In this document: in pieces, positions 54,141 through 63,454 of the stretch
How the letters are laid out: every line of letters starts with the position of its first letter
Position numbering within the stretch: position 1 is the stretch's first letter
DNA from: Rhizobium sp. TH2
GTDB lineage: Bacteria; Pseudomonadota; Alphaproteobacteria; Rhizobiales; Rhizobiaceae
DNA: 64,000 nucleotides
Reading direction: 5' to 3'
Assembly: GCF_024707525.1 (NCBI RefSeq)
Contig: NZ_CP062231.1
Coordinates: forward strand, 2,790,001 to 2,854,000
Made by a program: the position numbers and the translations under genes
Notes under the pieces: generated by a model
Seen by the model: only the letters and a program-made list of their open reading frames with translations
Databases searched by the model: none
What the model was told of the DNA's origin: nothing

Positions 54141-55886
54141 ATGCACCCGAAGCTGAAATCTGTTTTTTCCATTACGCTCGCCCTCGCCCTGCTCATCCTG
54201 CCCGTACCACAAGGATTCGCCGCCTCACCGCAACCGGTGGAAGCTGACAATGGCATGGTGGTGACCGCGCATCGCCTGGCGTCGGAAGCCGGGATCGAAG
54301 TGCTGAAGAATGGTGGCAACGCCGTCGATGCCGCCGTTGCGGTCGGCTACGTGCTGGCCGTGGTCTATCCCTCGGCCGGAAATATCGGCGGCGGCGGCTT
54401 CATGACCGTCCGGCTGAAGGACGGCAAGACGGCCTTCCTCGATTTCCGCGAGCGCGCGCCGCTCGCCGCCACCAAGACCATGTATCAGGACAAGGACGGC
54501 AATGTCGTCAAAGGCCTGTCGACTGCTGGCTATCTCGCGGTTGGCGTGCCGGGCTCGGTGATGGGGCTGGAAACGGCGCGCGTCAAATACGGCACCAGGC
54601 CGCGCGAGGAACTGATGGCCGCCGCCATCCGGCTTGCAAAGGACGGATTCACGCTCCAACAGGGTGATGTCGTCACGCTCAATTCCGGCGCCAAAAAGCT
54701 CGGCAAGGACAAAGCCGCAGCAGCGATCTTTATGAAGACCGACGGCAAGCCCTTTGCTGTCGGCGATCAGTTGAAACAGCCCGACCTCGCTGCGAGCCTC
54801 GAAAGCATTTCGAAGGATGGGCCTGACGCTTTCTACAAGAGTGCGATTGCCGATGCGATCGTCAGGGCCAGCACCGCGAAGGGCGGCATATTGGCAAAGG
54901 CCGATTTCGAGCAATATTCGGTGCGCGAACTCGCTCCCATCAAGTGCAATTATCGCGGCTATGAGATCGTCTCGTCGCCGCCCCCGAGTTCGGGCGGCGT
55001 GATCATCTGCGAGATCCTCAATATATTGGAGGGCTATCCCCTCGCCCATCTCGGCACGGAGTCCTCGGAAACCGTCCACTACATGGTCGAGGCGATGCGT
55101 TATGCATTTGCCGACCGCAATGCGGCCTTGGGCGACCCAGATTTCATCGATAATCCAGTCGAGACGCTGACTGACAAGACCTATGCCGCCAAGATCCGCG
55201 CCGCCATCGATCCGTTCCGCGCCGGCAAATCCGACGACATCAAGCCGCTCGGCCTAGCCGAGAGCAACGAGACGACGCACTATTCGATCGTCGACAAGGA
55301 CGGCAATGCCGTCGCGGTGACCTATACGCTGAATGGCTCCTTCGGCGCTGGCGTGGTGGCCGATGGGACCGGCATCCTGCTCAACAACGAGATGGACGAT
55401 TTCACCTCCAAGCCCGGCGTCGCCAATCTCTATGGACTGGTGCAGGGCGAGGCCAATGCGATCGCACCGAAGAAGACACCGTTGTCCTCGATGAGCCCGA
55501 CCATCGTGACCAGGGACGGCAAGCTCTTCATGGTGATCGGCAGCCCCGGCGGCGCGCGCATCATCACCATCACGCTCGAAGCGATCATCAACGTCATCGA
55601 CCACGGCATGAATATCCAGGAGGCGATCGACGCGCCGCGCATCCATCACCAATGGCAGCCCGACAAGGTGTTCATGGAACCCTTCGCGCTTTCCAGGGAT
55701 ACGCGAAAGCTGCTTTCGGAAATGGGCCATGACGTGAATATCGACTTCGATTGGCCGATCTGGGGCCAGGCCGCAGGAATTCTGGTGGGTGGCAGGAGCA
55801 TTGAGGAGATCGAGAGCGGCGACGGCGCTCGATTGAACGGCGCGATGGACAGCCGTTCCGTTTCCGGCAAGGCCGTAGGATACTGA
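54141..55886 (+). CDS. ggt: Gamma-glutamyltransferase
   Basis: The 581-residue periplasmic enzyme cleaves the gamma-glutamyl bond of glutathione and related amides. It has a signal peptide (residues 1-27, ending QGFAA). The autocatalytic cleavage site and nucleophile Thr378 lie in NETTHYSIVDKDGNAVAVTY, giving large and small subunits after processing. The small subunit has PLSSMSPTIVTRDGK and GSPGGARIIT. All expected active-site segments are present. The gene stands alone in + orientation, 98 bases from DUF427 on the opposite strand. Confidence 0.94.
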   Translation: MHPKLKSVFSITLALALLILPVPQGFAASPQPVEADNGMVVTAHRLASEAGIEVLKNGGNAVDAAVAVGYVLAVVYPSAGNIGGGGFMTVRLKDGKTAFLDFRERAPLAATKTMYQDKDGNVVKGLSTAGYLAVGVPGSVMGLETARVKYGTRPREELMAAAIRLAKDGFTLQQGDVVTLNSGAKKLGKDKAAAAIFMKTDGKPFAVGDQLKQPDLAASLESISKDGPDAFYKSAIADAIVRASTAKGGILAKADFEQYSVRELAPIKCNYRGYEIVSSPPPSSGGVIICEILNILEGYPLAHLGTESSETVHYMVEAMRYAFADRNAALGDPDFIDNPVETLTDKTYAAKIRAAIDPFRAGKSDDIKPLGLAESNETTHYSIVDKDGNAVAVTYTLNGSFGAGVVADGTGILLNNEMDDFTSKPGVANLYGLVQGEANAIAPKKTPLSSMSPTIVTRDGKLFMVIGSPGGARIITITLEAIINVIDHGMNIQEAIDAPRIHHQWQPDKVFMEPFALSRDTRKLLSEMGHDVNIDFDWPIWGQAAGILVGGRSIEEIESGDGARLNGAMDSRSVSGKAVGY

Positions 55887-56074
55887 GATAGCTGGTTGAT
55901 CCCAAACAAGGCGCCAATCGGAAAGTCTGATAATCCGCCTCGCCATGACCGCCCTCCTCTTGGTCAGAACCTTGCACTGTTGACTGTAGCGCTCCGAAGA
56001 CCCAAACTCCCTGGATGCGGATGACGGCGTGCAACGCACGTCGAAACTGGAGGTCTCATTCGCGGGAGGAACAG

Positions 56075-56938
56075 ATGACGGAATCGATAAGGCTCTTTCG
56101 GGGGCCGTTCGGACATGTCTCGCTTCTGAATGTCGGTGGCAATCTGGTCACCCATGCGCATTCGGAGGTTCATATCGTGATTTGGCTGGCGGGATCGGCC
56201 GGCACGATGACGGTTGGCGGCCAGACCGTCATTCCAGAGCGCGGCGTGGCGATCGGGATCAACTCCTTCGAACCGCACAATCACACCTTTGCCGAGGGAG
56301 AGATTCCGGGCCAGTTCCTCGCCTTCTATATCGATTGGGATTGGCTCGCATCGCGCCGTGGTCTCCGCGCCGGCACTGCGGCATTTGCCGAGCCCGTGAT
56401 GCAGCTCGAGCGGTGGCTGGCCGAGGCGGCGCAATTCCTGCCCAATCGTCTTGGCGATGGCGACGAAGAATTCGCCGCTTACGAACTCGAACGCTTCATC
56501 GATCATGTCATGGATGCCGCTGATGCAGCCCGGCCGAAGGACGGCGCCCAGACGATCCGCGGTGGCCGCGATTTCCGTATCCGCAAAGCCTTGGCACTGA
56601 TGGAAGCCAATATCGGCGAGCGGATCTGTTTCGACGATGTGGCGCGCAGCGTAGGTCTTTCCCGTCCGCACTTCTTCGCGCTCTTCAAGGAGCAGATGAG
56701 CGTGACGCCGAATGTCTACTGGAACACGCTGCGCATCACCGAGGCCATGCGCTGCCTGCAGTCCTCGGACGAGTCGATGATCTCGGTCGCCTGCAATCTC
56801 GGCTTCACCACGCAAGGCAACTTCTCGCGCTTCTTCCGGGAACATACGGGTGTGCCTCCCACGGTCTATCGCTCGGCGTCGAATGAAGGCCGGTTCGTCG
56901 CCACTGCCGGCGAGCGCGGCGCGGAACTCTGTCGATAG
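56075..56938 (+). CDS. AraC-family regulator with N-terminal cupin sensor
   Basis: The 287-residue protein has an AraC-type sensing domain with cupin-like His residues (THAHSEVHIVIW, residues 23-34). The C-terminal double helix-turn-helix (CFDDVARSVGLSRPHFFALF and ISVACNLGFTTQGNFSRFF) ends with GVPPTVYR. It stands just ahead of the SRPBCC gene and the molybdenum hydroxylase operon and probably regulates them. The ATG at 56075 is preferred over one 20 codons upstream. Confidence 0.89.
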   Translation: MTESIRLFRGPFGHVSLLNVGGNLVTHAHSEVHIVIWLAGSAGTMTVGGQTVIPERGVAIGINSFEPHNHTFAEGEIPGQFLAFYIDWDWLASRRGLRAGTAAFAEPVMQLERWLAEAAQFLPNRLGDGDEEFAAYELERFIDHVMDAADAARPKDGAQTIRGGRDFRIRKALALMEANIGERICFDDVARSVGLSRPHFFALFKEQMSVTPNVYWNTLRITEAMRCLQSSDESMISVACNLGFTTQGNFSRFFREHTGVPPTVYRSASNEGRFVATAGERGAELCR

Positions 56939-57052
56939 AAACGCTTGGGCTGATTATCAGACTGAAAGATCAGCCAGCCAGACGGATCGATAAGCGCCCA
57001 CACCGCCCCTCCCTATGATGGTCCCATCACGATCACGACAGGGAACCAGCTC

Positions 57053-57496
57053 ATGCCTGATATCACCATTTCCTCCGTCATCGACGCACCGATCGAAAAG
57101 GTCTGGGCGCGTGTCCGCGACTTCAATGGCCTGCCCTCCTGGCATCCGCGCATGGTGGCCAGCAAGATCGAAGACGCACGCCCGGCCGACGAGATCGGCT
57201 GTATCCGGAATTTCCAGCTCGCCTCCGGCCCGACGATCCGCGAGAAGCTTCTTGCCTTCTCCGATGCCGATCATTCGGTCAGCTACAGCATTATCGAAAC
57301 ACCGCAGCCGATCAGCAATCACAAGGCCACGCTCACCCTGAAGCGCGTGACAGACGGCGACCGTACCTTCGCCGAATGGACGGCGACATTCGATGCGCCG
57401 GCTGAAGAGGCCGACAAGGTGGCCGAAGGCATGGGCATCAATGTCTTCCAGGGCGGTTTCAACGCCTTGAAGACGCATTTCGCCGAAAACACTTGA
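57053..57496 (+). CDS. SRPBCC-family protein
   Basis: The 147-residue protein has the START/polyketide-cyclase-like fold: ITISSVIDAPIEKVWARVRDF at the N-terminus and a long C-terminal helix (GMGINVFQGGFNALKTHF). It binds a hydrophobic ligand of unknown type. The stop lies 10 bases before the FAD-subunit gene, so it belongs to the hydroxylase operon, a position where CO-dehydrogenase-type clusters often carry the SRPBCC protein CoxG. Confidence 0.87.
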   Translation: MPDITISSVIDAPIEKVWARVRDFNGLPSWHPRMVASKIEDARPADEIGCIRNFQLASGPTIREKLLAFSDADHSVSYSIIETPQPISNHKATLTLKRVTDGDRTFAEWTATFDAPAEEADKVAEGMGINVFQGGFNALKTHFAENT

Positions 57497-57506
57497 GGAG
57501 GACGTC

Positions 57507-58307
57507 ATGGCTCTGACGCTGCAGACTTTTCCGACGTCCGACGCCGCAGCGGCGGCACTCGCCGCGGATGGCGCGGCACGCTACCTCGGCGGCGGCACCC
57601 TGGTCGTGCGGGACGCCAATGAGGGCGATGTTACCTTCTCAAGTTATATCCGCACCACCGATCCGGCCCTATCGGCCGTCACCGTAACCGGCGGCCGGGC
57701 GAAGCTCGGCGCCTCGGTGACGATGGGGCGCATCATCGCGGACGAACGGCTCGAATGTCTCACCAAGGCTGCGCATTCGGTGGGAGGCCCGGCCATCCGC
57801 AACATGGCGACTGTCGGCGGAAATCTCTTTGCGCCCGCCCCCTATGGCGATCTTGGTGTTGCGCTTCTGGCACTTGATGCGGCGGTCGAGATCGGTGGGG
57901 CTTCCGTCCCACTTGCACGGTTTCTCAAGGAGCGCGACACCGCCCATGCCCGCTCGGTGGTGAAAAGCATCAGCTTCGCGCTGCCGAACACAGATGCCTT
58001 CCGCTTCATAAAGGTTTCCCGCATCAAGCCGAAAGGTGTCTCGGTCATCACAATCGCCGCCGTCCTCGAGGAGAGCGGTGGCGCGATCACCAGCGCCCGC
58101 ATCGCCTATGGTTGCATGGCCGATCGCCCGATCCGCGCCACCGCGGCCGAAGGCGCTCTCGTCGGCAAGCCTCGAACTGCCGAGGGCATAAGAGACGCCC
58201 TAAAGGTCGCGAGCGAGGGCACCGACCCCATCACCGATGCCATCGCCAGCGCCTGGTACCGGACGCAGGTTCTGCCGGTGCATCTCGGCCGACTGTTGTT
58301 GGCGTGA
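57507..58307 (+). CDS. Molybdenum hydroxylase FAD subunit (CoxM/XdhB type)
   Basis: The 266-residue FAD-binding subunit of a xanthine dehydrogenase-family enzyme. The FAD domain is marked by YLGGGT and by GGPAIRNMATVGGNLF with its Thr/Gly FAD loop, followed by the CODH-type C-terminal domain (VSVITIAAVLE). It is the electron outlet of the three-subunit hydroxylase. GGAGGACGTC precedes the start. The gene is followed by the 2Fe-2S subunit after 16 bases. Confidence 0.9.
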   Translation: MALTLQTFPTSDAAAAALAADGAARYLGGGTLVVRDANEGDVTFSSYIRTTDPALSAVTVTGGRAKLGASVTMGRIIADERLECLTKAAHSVGGPAIRNMATVGGNLFAPAPYGDLGVALLALDAAVEIGGASVPLARFLKERDTAHARSVVKSISFALPNTDAFRFIKVSRIKPKGVSVITIAAVLEESGGAITSARIAYGCMADRPIRATAAEGALVGKPRTAEGIRDALKVASEGTDPITDAIASAWYRTQVLPVHLGRLLLA

Positions 58308-58323
58308 ACGGGTCAGGGAGGAA

Positions 58324-58809
58324 ATGATGGCCAAGGTTCCAGTCCAGTTCACGCTCAACGGCGAGGAAAAGGCGGAGTTCGTCGAAAGCGGGGCAACACT
58401 TCTGAAGGCGTTGCGCGACAAGATCGGCGACATGTCCGTAAAGTCTGGCTGTCAGCAGGGCACATGCGGAAGCTGTTCCGTGCTCATCGACGGCGAGATC
58501 AGGCTGTCCTGTCTCACCCTCGCCGAGACCTGCAGCGGCACGGTGATCGAGACGACCGCCGGCCTCGCCGAGAGTGGCGTACTTCACCCGCTGCAACGCG
58601 CCTTCAACGAAGGCTTTGCCACGCAATGCGGCTTCTGCACCCCGGGCATGCTGATGGCCGCCAAGGCGCTGCTCGACCGCAACCCGCAGCCGAGCCGCGA
58701 AGATGTCGTCGATGCCATCGCGGGCAACATCTGCCGCTGCACGGGCTATGAACCAATCGTGCAGGCGATCCTCGCCGCATCGCGTTCCAATTCCGTCAAC
58801 GCGGCCTGA
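58324..58809 (+). CDS. Molybdenum hydroxylase 2Fe-2S subunit
   Basis: The 161-residue small subunit carries both clusters of the family: the plant-type set CQQGTCGSCSVLIDGEIRLSC and the alpha-helical set QCGFCTPGM with ICRCTGY. All eight Cys are present. A second ATG 3 bases after the first is an alternative start. The next gene (large subunit part 1) begins 10 bases after the stop. Confidence 0.92.
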   Translation: MMAKVPVQFTLNGEEKAEFVESGATLLKALRDKIGDMSVKSGCQQGTCGSCSVLIDGEIRLSCLTLAETCSGTVIETTAGLAESGVLHPLQRAFNEGFATQCGFCTPGMLMAAKALLDRNPQPSREDVVDAIAGNICRCTGYEPIVQAILAASRSNSVNAA

Positions 58810-58819
58810 GGGGGAGATC

Positions 58820-60187
58820 ATGGAAGTCCGCAAATCCTATTTCGCCGACCAGCGCAAGGATGACCTCAAGGAGATCGGCAAGCCGAGCCTCAGGGTCGAT
58901 GCTCTGGGCCATGTCACAGGTACGACCAGCTATTTCGCCGACCGCAATTTTCCCGGCCTGCTGCATCTGAAGATGGTGCGCAGCCCGCATCACCATGCCC
59001 GCGTTCGAGGCGTGGACTTTTCCGAGGCGGAGAAGCATCCCGGTGTCGTGCGCATCCTCACGGCGTCCGATGTGCCGCACAATGTCTACACGATCCTCAC
59101 CCTCATCCAGGTCGGCCCCGAGGACGAGACGGTGCTGGCGACCGACAAGGTGCGCTGGAAGGGCGAGGCGATCGTCGCGATCCTCGCCGACAGCGAGCGC
59201 GCCGCCAACGAGGCGGTGGCTAAGGTCAAGATCGACTACGAGGTGCTCGAACCGGTATTCAGCATCGACGACGCGCTGAAGCCCGGCGCGCCGGTCGTCA
59301 ACGAATACCACGGCCAGAATTACTACCGTTACGACAGCGGCGAATGCCGTAAGGTCCGCTTCGGCGATGTCGATGCCGGCTTCGCCCAGGCCGACCACAT
59401 CCTGGAGGAGACCTATTCCTCCGGCCCGATCGAACACGCGCCGACCGAGACCACCGGCTGCATCGTCATGCCCGAGGGCAACGGCCGTTTCACCTGCTAC
59501 ACCAATACGCAGGCGATGTTCTTCACGCTCGACAACACATCGATCATCCTTGAGATGGATGGCGCCAAGCTGCACATGGTCGGAGGCACTGTTGGTGGCG
59601 GCTTCGGCGGCAAGGTAGACGTCACCGTCGAGCCGATCGCTATTCTCGGCGCCAAGCTCACCGGCCGGCCGGTATCGTTCATCTACAGCCGAGAGGAGGA
59701 GATGCAGGTCTCCTCGCCCCGCGCCGCCGAAAAGCTCGTCATCAAGGATGGCGTGATGAACGATGGCCGCATCGTCGCCCACTACGTGAAGGCCTATATC
59801 GACGCCGGCGCCTATTCCCGCCACTCGCCCTATGGTGCGCAGAAATCGGCCGCCCACTTCCCCGGCCCCTACACGGTGCCGAACGTGTTCGTCGATAGCT
59901 ACTGCGTCTACACCAATCGGACGCCGTCGAGCGCCATGCGCGGCTTCGGCGTCACGATCGGCGATTTCGCGCTCGAAGTGCAGATGGACAAACTGGCGCG
60001 CCTCGTCGGCATGGACCCGCTCGAATTCCGCTTCATCAATGCGTATCGCGACGGCGACATGAAGGCGCATAGACAGCCGACCGAGGGCGCCGCGCTGATC
60101 GAATGCATGCAGGAGGCGGCGCGCATTTCCAACTGGCCGCTGGCGGACAAATATTTCGCCATGTCGTCCATGAAGAGGGAGGGCTGA
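58820..60187 (+). CDS. Molybdenum hydroxylase large subunit, N-terminal part
   Basis: The 455-residue protein covers the N-terminal half of a XdhA/CoxL-type large subunit: the a/b hammerhead (LRVDALGHVTGTTSYFADRN) and the first molybdopterin-binding domain (VGGTVGGGFGGKVDVTVEPI, then RTPSSAMRGFGVT). The AMRGFG loop is of the xanthine dehydrogenase type, not the AYXCSFR loop of CO dehydrogenase. The frame stops at TGA (60185-60187) and resumes three bases later in the same frame in the next gene. GGGGGAGATC precedes the start. Confidence 0.9.
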   Translation: MEVRKSYFADQRKDDLKEIGKPSLRVDALGHVTGTTSYFADRNFPGLLHLKMVRSPHHHARVRGVDFSEAEKHPGVVRILTASDVPHNVYTILTLIQVGPEDETVLATDKVRWKGEAIVAILADSERAANEAVAKVKIDYEVLEPVFSIDDALKPGAPVVNEYHGQNYYRYDSGECRKVRFGDVDAGFAQADHILEETYSSGPIEHAPTETTGCIVMPEGNGRFTCYTNTQAMFFTLDNTSIILEMDGAKLHMVGGTVGGGFGGKVDVTVEPIAILGAKLTGRPVSFIYSREEEMQVSSPRAAEKLVIKDGVMNDGRIVAHYVKAYIDAGAYSRHSPYGAQKSAAHFPGPYTVPNVFVDSYCVYTNRTPSSAMRGFGVTIGDFALEVQMDKLARLVGMDPLEFRFINAYRDGDMKAHRQPTEGAALIECMQEAARISNWPLADKYFAMSSMKREG

Positions 60188-60190
60188 ACC

Positions 60191-61198
60191 ATGGCCATCA
60201 GGAAAGGCCGCGGTGTCTCCGCCGTCAATTATCCCACCGGCATGAATCTCGGCGGCGACCCGACCCAGGCGCTGGTACATTCGACGCCGACCGGCAATTT
60301 CATGGTCTCGCTGTCCTCGGTCGATCTTGGCCAGGGACTGAAGCAGATCATGAGCCAGATCTGCGCCGAGACCATCGGCGTGCCGGTCGATCGCGTGATC
60401 ATCGACACCGCCGACACCGACACCGGCCCGCATTGCATGGGCACATTCGCCTCGCGCGGCACCCACCGCGCCGGTAATGCCGTGATCCAGGCGGCCAAGG
60501 AGGCACGGCAGGTGATGCTGGAAGTCGCGGCCGAGGAACTTGAGACCGATGCGTCGGACCTCGATACCGACGGCTTGGGCAACATCCACGTCAAGGGCGC
60601 GCCTCAGCGGTCGATCTCGATCTTCGACACTGCCCTTGTCGCCCATTTCAAGCGCGGCCGTTCCATCTCCGGGCGTGGCATGTTCCTGATCCCCCGCTCC
60701 TATCCCGACATGGAAACGGGCGCGATGAAGCCTTCGACCTGCTATGCGCATGCCTGCACCGTCGCCGATGTAGAGGTCGACGACGAGACCGGCGAAGTGA
60801 CGGTGCTCTCGATCAAGAACGTCTTCGAAATCGGCCGGGCACTGAACCCGAAGATGGTCGAGCAGCAATTGGTCGGCGGCTCCTGGATGGGGATGAGCCA
60901 TGCGCTCTATGAAACGACGGAGCCCTATTATCCAAACCGCGAGCATGGCGGGCGGGACTTCAACGAATATCTGATGCCTGGCCCCGGCGATCTCGCCGAT
61001 ACGGAAATCGTCGTTCTGGAACGCCCGGCGGCGGACGGTCCCTATGGCGCGAAAGGGCCTGGCGAAATGTGCGCGAATCCGCAAATCCCGGCCATTGCCA
61101 ATGCTATATTCGACGCGGTCGGCGTCAGGGTCGATACTCTGCCGATCACGCCGGAGCGGATTCTGCGCGCGCTGCAGCAAAGCCGCGCAAGCCATTGA
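60191..61198 (+). CDS. Molybdenum hydroxylase large subunit, C-terminal part
   Basis: The 335-residue protein continues the large subunit: second molybdopterin domain (VSLSSVDLGQGLKQIMSQIC, TASRGTH-like FASRGTHRAGNA) and the active-site Glu region GAKGPGEMCANPQIPAIANA. The start lies in the same frame as the preceding gene, three bases after its TGA, with a strong GAGGGAGGGC site inside the upstream gene. Large and small parts would have to assemble. The MoxR/CoxD gene follows 8 bases after the stop. Confidence 0.88.
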   Translation: MAIRKGRGVSAVNYPTGMNLGGDPTQALVHSTPTGNFMVSLSSVDLGQGLKQIMSQICAETIGVPVDRVIIDTADTDTGPHCMGTFASRGTHRAGNAVIQAAKEARQVMLEVAAEELETDASDLDTDGLGNIHVKGAPQRSISIFDTALVAHFKRGRSISGRGMFLIPRSYPDMETGAMKPSTCYAHACTVADVEVDDETGEVTVLSIKNVFEIGRALNPKMVEQQLVGGSWMGMSHALYETTEPYYPNREHGGRDFNEYLMPGPGDLADTEIVVLERPAADGPYGAKGPGEMCANPQIPAIANAIFDAVGVRVDTLPITPERILRALQQSRASH

Positions 61199-61206
61199 GC
61201 GCAATC

Positions 61207-62088
61207 ATGAATACGCAATCGGCAACTGAGGTCTTCGTCTCGCCCGAAACGGTGGCCGAGCATTTCGCGGCCTGCCGCTACATCGCTGACGAGCCGCTGG
61301 CTACCGCTGTCTTCTTGGCGATCCGGCTCGGCAAGCCGCTGCTGATCGAAGGCATGCCCGGTGTTGGCAAGACCGAGGCCGCCAAGGCGGTCGCCCAGAT
61401 CCTCGGTCGTGATCTTATCCGTTTGCAATGCTATGAGGGCGTCGACGCCCAGCATGCACTCTATGAGTGGAACTACCAGCGCCAGCTGCTGGCGATCCGA
61501 CAGGCCGACAAGGCCGATATCGATATCTATGACGACCGCTTCCTGATCGAGCGTCCCCTGCTCCGCTCGCTGCGCAATCCCGAGCACACCGTGCTTCTTG
61601 TCGACGAGATCGACCGCGCGGACCATGAATTCGAGGCGCTGCTGCTCGAATATCTCTCGGACTTCCAGATCTCGATCCCCGAGCGTGGCACGGTCAGCGC
61701 CAGCCAGCCGCCCGTGGTCATCCTCACGTCAAACCGGACCCGCGAACTCGCCGAAGCCCTGCGACGGCGCTGCGTCTATCACTGGATCGCCTATCCCGAG
61801 CCCGGCCGCGAAGCCGCGATCATCGCGGCCCGCGCGCCCGGCGTCGCCGAGGCTACGGCCTCCGCCGTCGCCCGCGCCGTCAGCGCCATCCGCGCACGCC
61901 CGCTGGCCAAGCCGCCAGGCATTTCGGAATCGGTCGAATGGGCCAATGCCGCTACCGTGCTCGAAAAGGGCGGCAGCCCCTGGCCGGAAGCATTCCGCCG
62001 GGCCATCGGCGTGCTGATCAAGGACGAAGAGGACCTGGCCCTGATGCGCACAGAACTGCCGCGCATTCTGGATGAGGCACTGGCATGA
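61207..62088 (+). CDS. MoxR-type AAA+ ATPase (CoxD-like)
   Basis: The 293-residue AAA+ protein has Walker A GMPGVGKTEAAK, Walker B VLLVDEIDRAD and sensor 1 VVILTSNRTREL. In CO dehydrogenase clusters CoxD is such an ATPase, which acts with the VWA protein CoxE in active-site maturation. The neighbouring VWA gene downstream fits that partnership. The start at 61207 is preferred over an upstream frame that overlaps the large subunit gene. Confidence 0.9.
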   Translation: MNTQSATEVFVSPETVAEHFAACRYIADEPLATAVFLAIRLGKPLLIEGMPGVGKTEAAKAVAQILGRDLIRLQCYEGVDAQHALYEWNYQRQLLAIRQADKADIDIYDDRFLIERPLLRSLRNPEHTVLLVDEIDRADHEFEALLLEYLSDFQISIPERGTVSASQPPVVILTSNRTRELAEALRRRCVYHWIAYPEPGREAAIIAARAPGVAEATASAVARAVSAIRARPLAKPPGISESVEWANAATVLEKGGSPWPEAFRRAIGVLIKDEEDLALMRTELPRILDEALA

Positions 62089-62106
62089 GCGGGAGCAACG
62101 ATCTCC

Positions 62107-62230
62107 CTCTTCTCCCCTTGGGGAGAAGGTGGCCCGTAGGGTCGGATGAGGGGTTCTCTCAAACATCCCACAAGCGGCTGAGAACCCCTCATCTGCCCTT
62201 CGGGCATCTTCTCCCCAAGGGGAGAAGCGG
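62107..62230. repeat. Intergenic palindromic repeat between moxR-like and coxE-like genes
   Basis: An arm starting CTTCTCCCCTTGGGGAGAAG at 62108 runs through GGTCGGATGAGGGGTTCTC, and its inverted copy ends at 62227 with CTTCTCCCCAAGGGGAGAAG. The palindrome separates two genes that are otherwise tightly packed. It belongs to the same kind of repeat as the one at 7494-7722. Confidence 0.75.
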
Positions 62231-62302
62231 GCGCAAGCTCAACCGCCGTCTTTCCACACACTTCTGCCTCGCCCGCGTCAGCAAAGAGCGGGAGGCTTGC
62301 AT

Positions 62303-63454
62303 ATGCCGCTAACCCTCCTGCCCCGCGAATGCGCGCCATTCCTCGACTTCGTCCATGCACTCCGTCGCCAAGGCTTCGCCGTCTCGCCTGACCAAACCGA
62401 GACATTCCTCTCCGCCATCACCCTGCTCGGGCCTCGCGGCATGGAGCACATTCGCCATGCGGCCATCGCCACGCTGGCGCCGCCAATCGAGCGAATGGGC
62501 GCGTTCGAAGCCCTCTTCCGCGCCATCTTCTTCGGCGAGGTGCGGGCAGCAGCGCTTCAGGATTCCACGGAAGACGAAACCACAGTCAACGACCGTGAAG
62601 GCCATGAGCCGCAGGGAGAGGTCGCGCTGGAGCAGGAGCAAGGTGGCGCCAAAGCTTCAGCGTTTGAAAGGCTTTCTACCCGCGATTTCGATCAAACGGA
62701 TATCGGCCTCGGCGCATTCCGGCGCGCGCTTGCCGATGCCCTGCCCCGCCGGCATTCCTTCCGACAGCTTCGTGTCCACTCGAATGGCGCGATCGATCTC
62801 CGCCGCTCGCTTCGCGATATCGTCCGTGCCGAAGGCGACCTCGCCGTACCGCGCCTGCGCCGGCGCCAGGAGGTGGTGCGCCGCCCGCTGATCTTCATCG
62901 ACATATCCGGCTCGATGAGCGGCCATACCGACGAATTGCTGGCACTTGCCCATGCCACGATTCAGGCCATTCCACGCACCGAGATATTCACTATCGGCAC
63001 ACGGTTGAGCCGCATCACGACGGCACTCCGTGCGCAGGACCGGACGGTTGCGCTCGCCCGCGCCGCGACCGCCGTCGATGATTGGAACGGCGGCACGCGC
63101 ATCGGCCCCGCCCTCAAGGCCTTCCTCGCCATCCCCCGCTTTGCGGCCATGGCACGAGGGGCACTCGTGGTGATCGCCTCCGATGGCCTCGAACGCGGCG
63201 GCCATGCGGAATTCGAAAGCTCGATGCGCCGGCTCTCTCATCTCGCCCATCGCCTTTCCCTAGCGACGCCTCTTGCCGGCGACAGCAGATTCCGGCCGGA
63301 AACGGCAGCGCTCGCGGCCGTGCTTCCCTGGCTCGACGACCTGGTCGATGGCTCGTCGGCCCATGCCATCGCCCGCTTCATGCTCACCCTCGACCGGCCG
63401 GCGCCCCGCGCCTCAGCCGTCTGGAAGGAGAAAGCCCATGCCTTCAGTCATTGA
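62303..63454 (+). CDS. VWA-domain protein (CoxE-like)
   Basis: The 383-residue protein has a C-terminal VWA domain with the MIDAS motif DISGSMSGHTDE (near residue 198) and a basic N-terminal half. CoxE proteins pair with CoxD ATPases to insert sulfur or copper/molybdenum ligands into CO-dehydrogenase-family enzymes. The ATG at 62303 follows GGAGG; a TTG two codons earlier is possible. Its end overlaps the amidohydrolase start by 17 bases. Confidence 0.88.
   Translation: MPLTLLPRECAPFLDFVHALRRQGFAVSPDQTETFLSAITLLGPRGMEHIRHAAIATLAPPIERMGAFEALFRAIFFGEVRAAALQDSTEDETTVNDREGHEPQGEVALEQEQGGAKASAFERLSTRDFDQTDIGLGAFRRALADALPRRHSFRQLRVHSNGAIDLRRSLRDIVRAEGDLAVPRLRRRQEVVRRPLIFIDISGSMSGHTDELLALAHATIQAIPRTEIFTIGTRLSRITTALRAQDRTVALARAATAVDDWNGGTRIGPALKAFLAIPRFAAMARGALVVIASDGLERGGHAEFESSMRRLSHLAHRLSLATPLAGDSRFRPETAALAAVLPWLDDLVDGSSAHAIARFMLTLDRPAPRASAVWKEKAHAFSH

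Noticed and set aside
60185..60187. TGA between the two large-subunit parts read as selenocysteine
   Set aside because: A new ATG with its own strong ribosome site follows three bases later, no bacterial SECIS-like hairpin was evident after the TGA, and the residue lies between domains rather than at the active site.
57507..61198. Aerobic CO dehydrogenase
   Set aside because: The large subunit has AMRGFG in place of the AYXCSFR active-site loop of CoxL.
58796..61204. 802-codon minus-strand frame opposite the hydroxylase genes
   Set aside because: The plus-strand genes have clear catalytic motifs; the antisense product has only Asp/Arg-rich low-complexity sequence.
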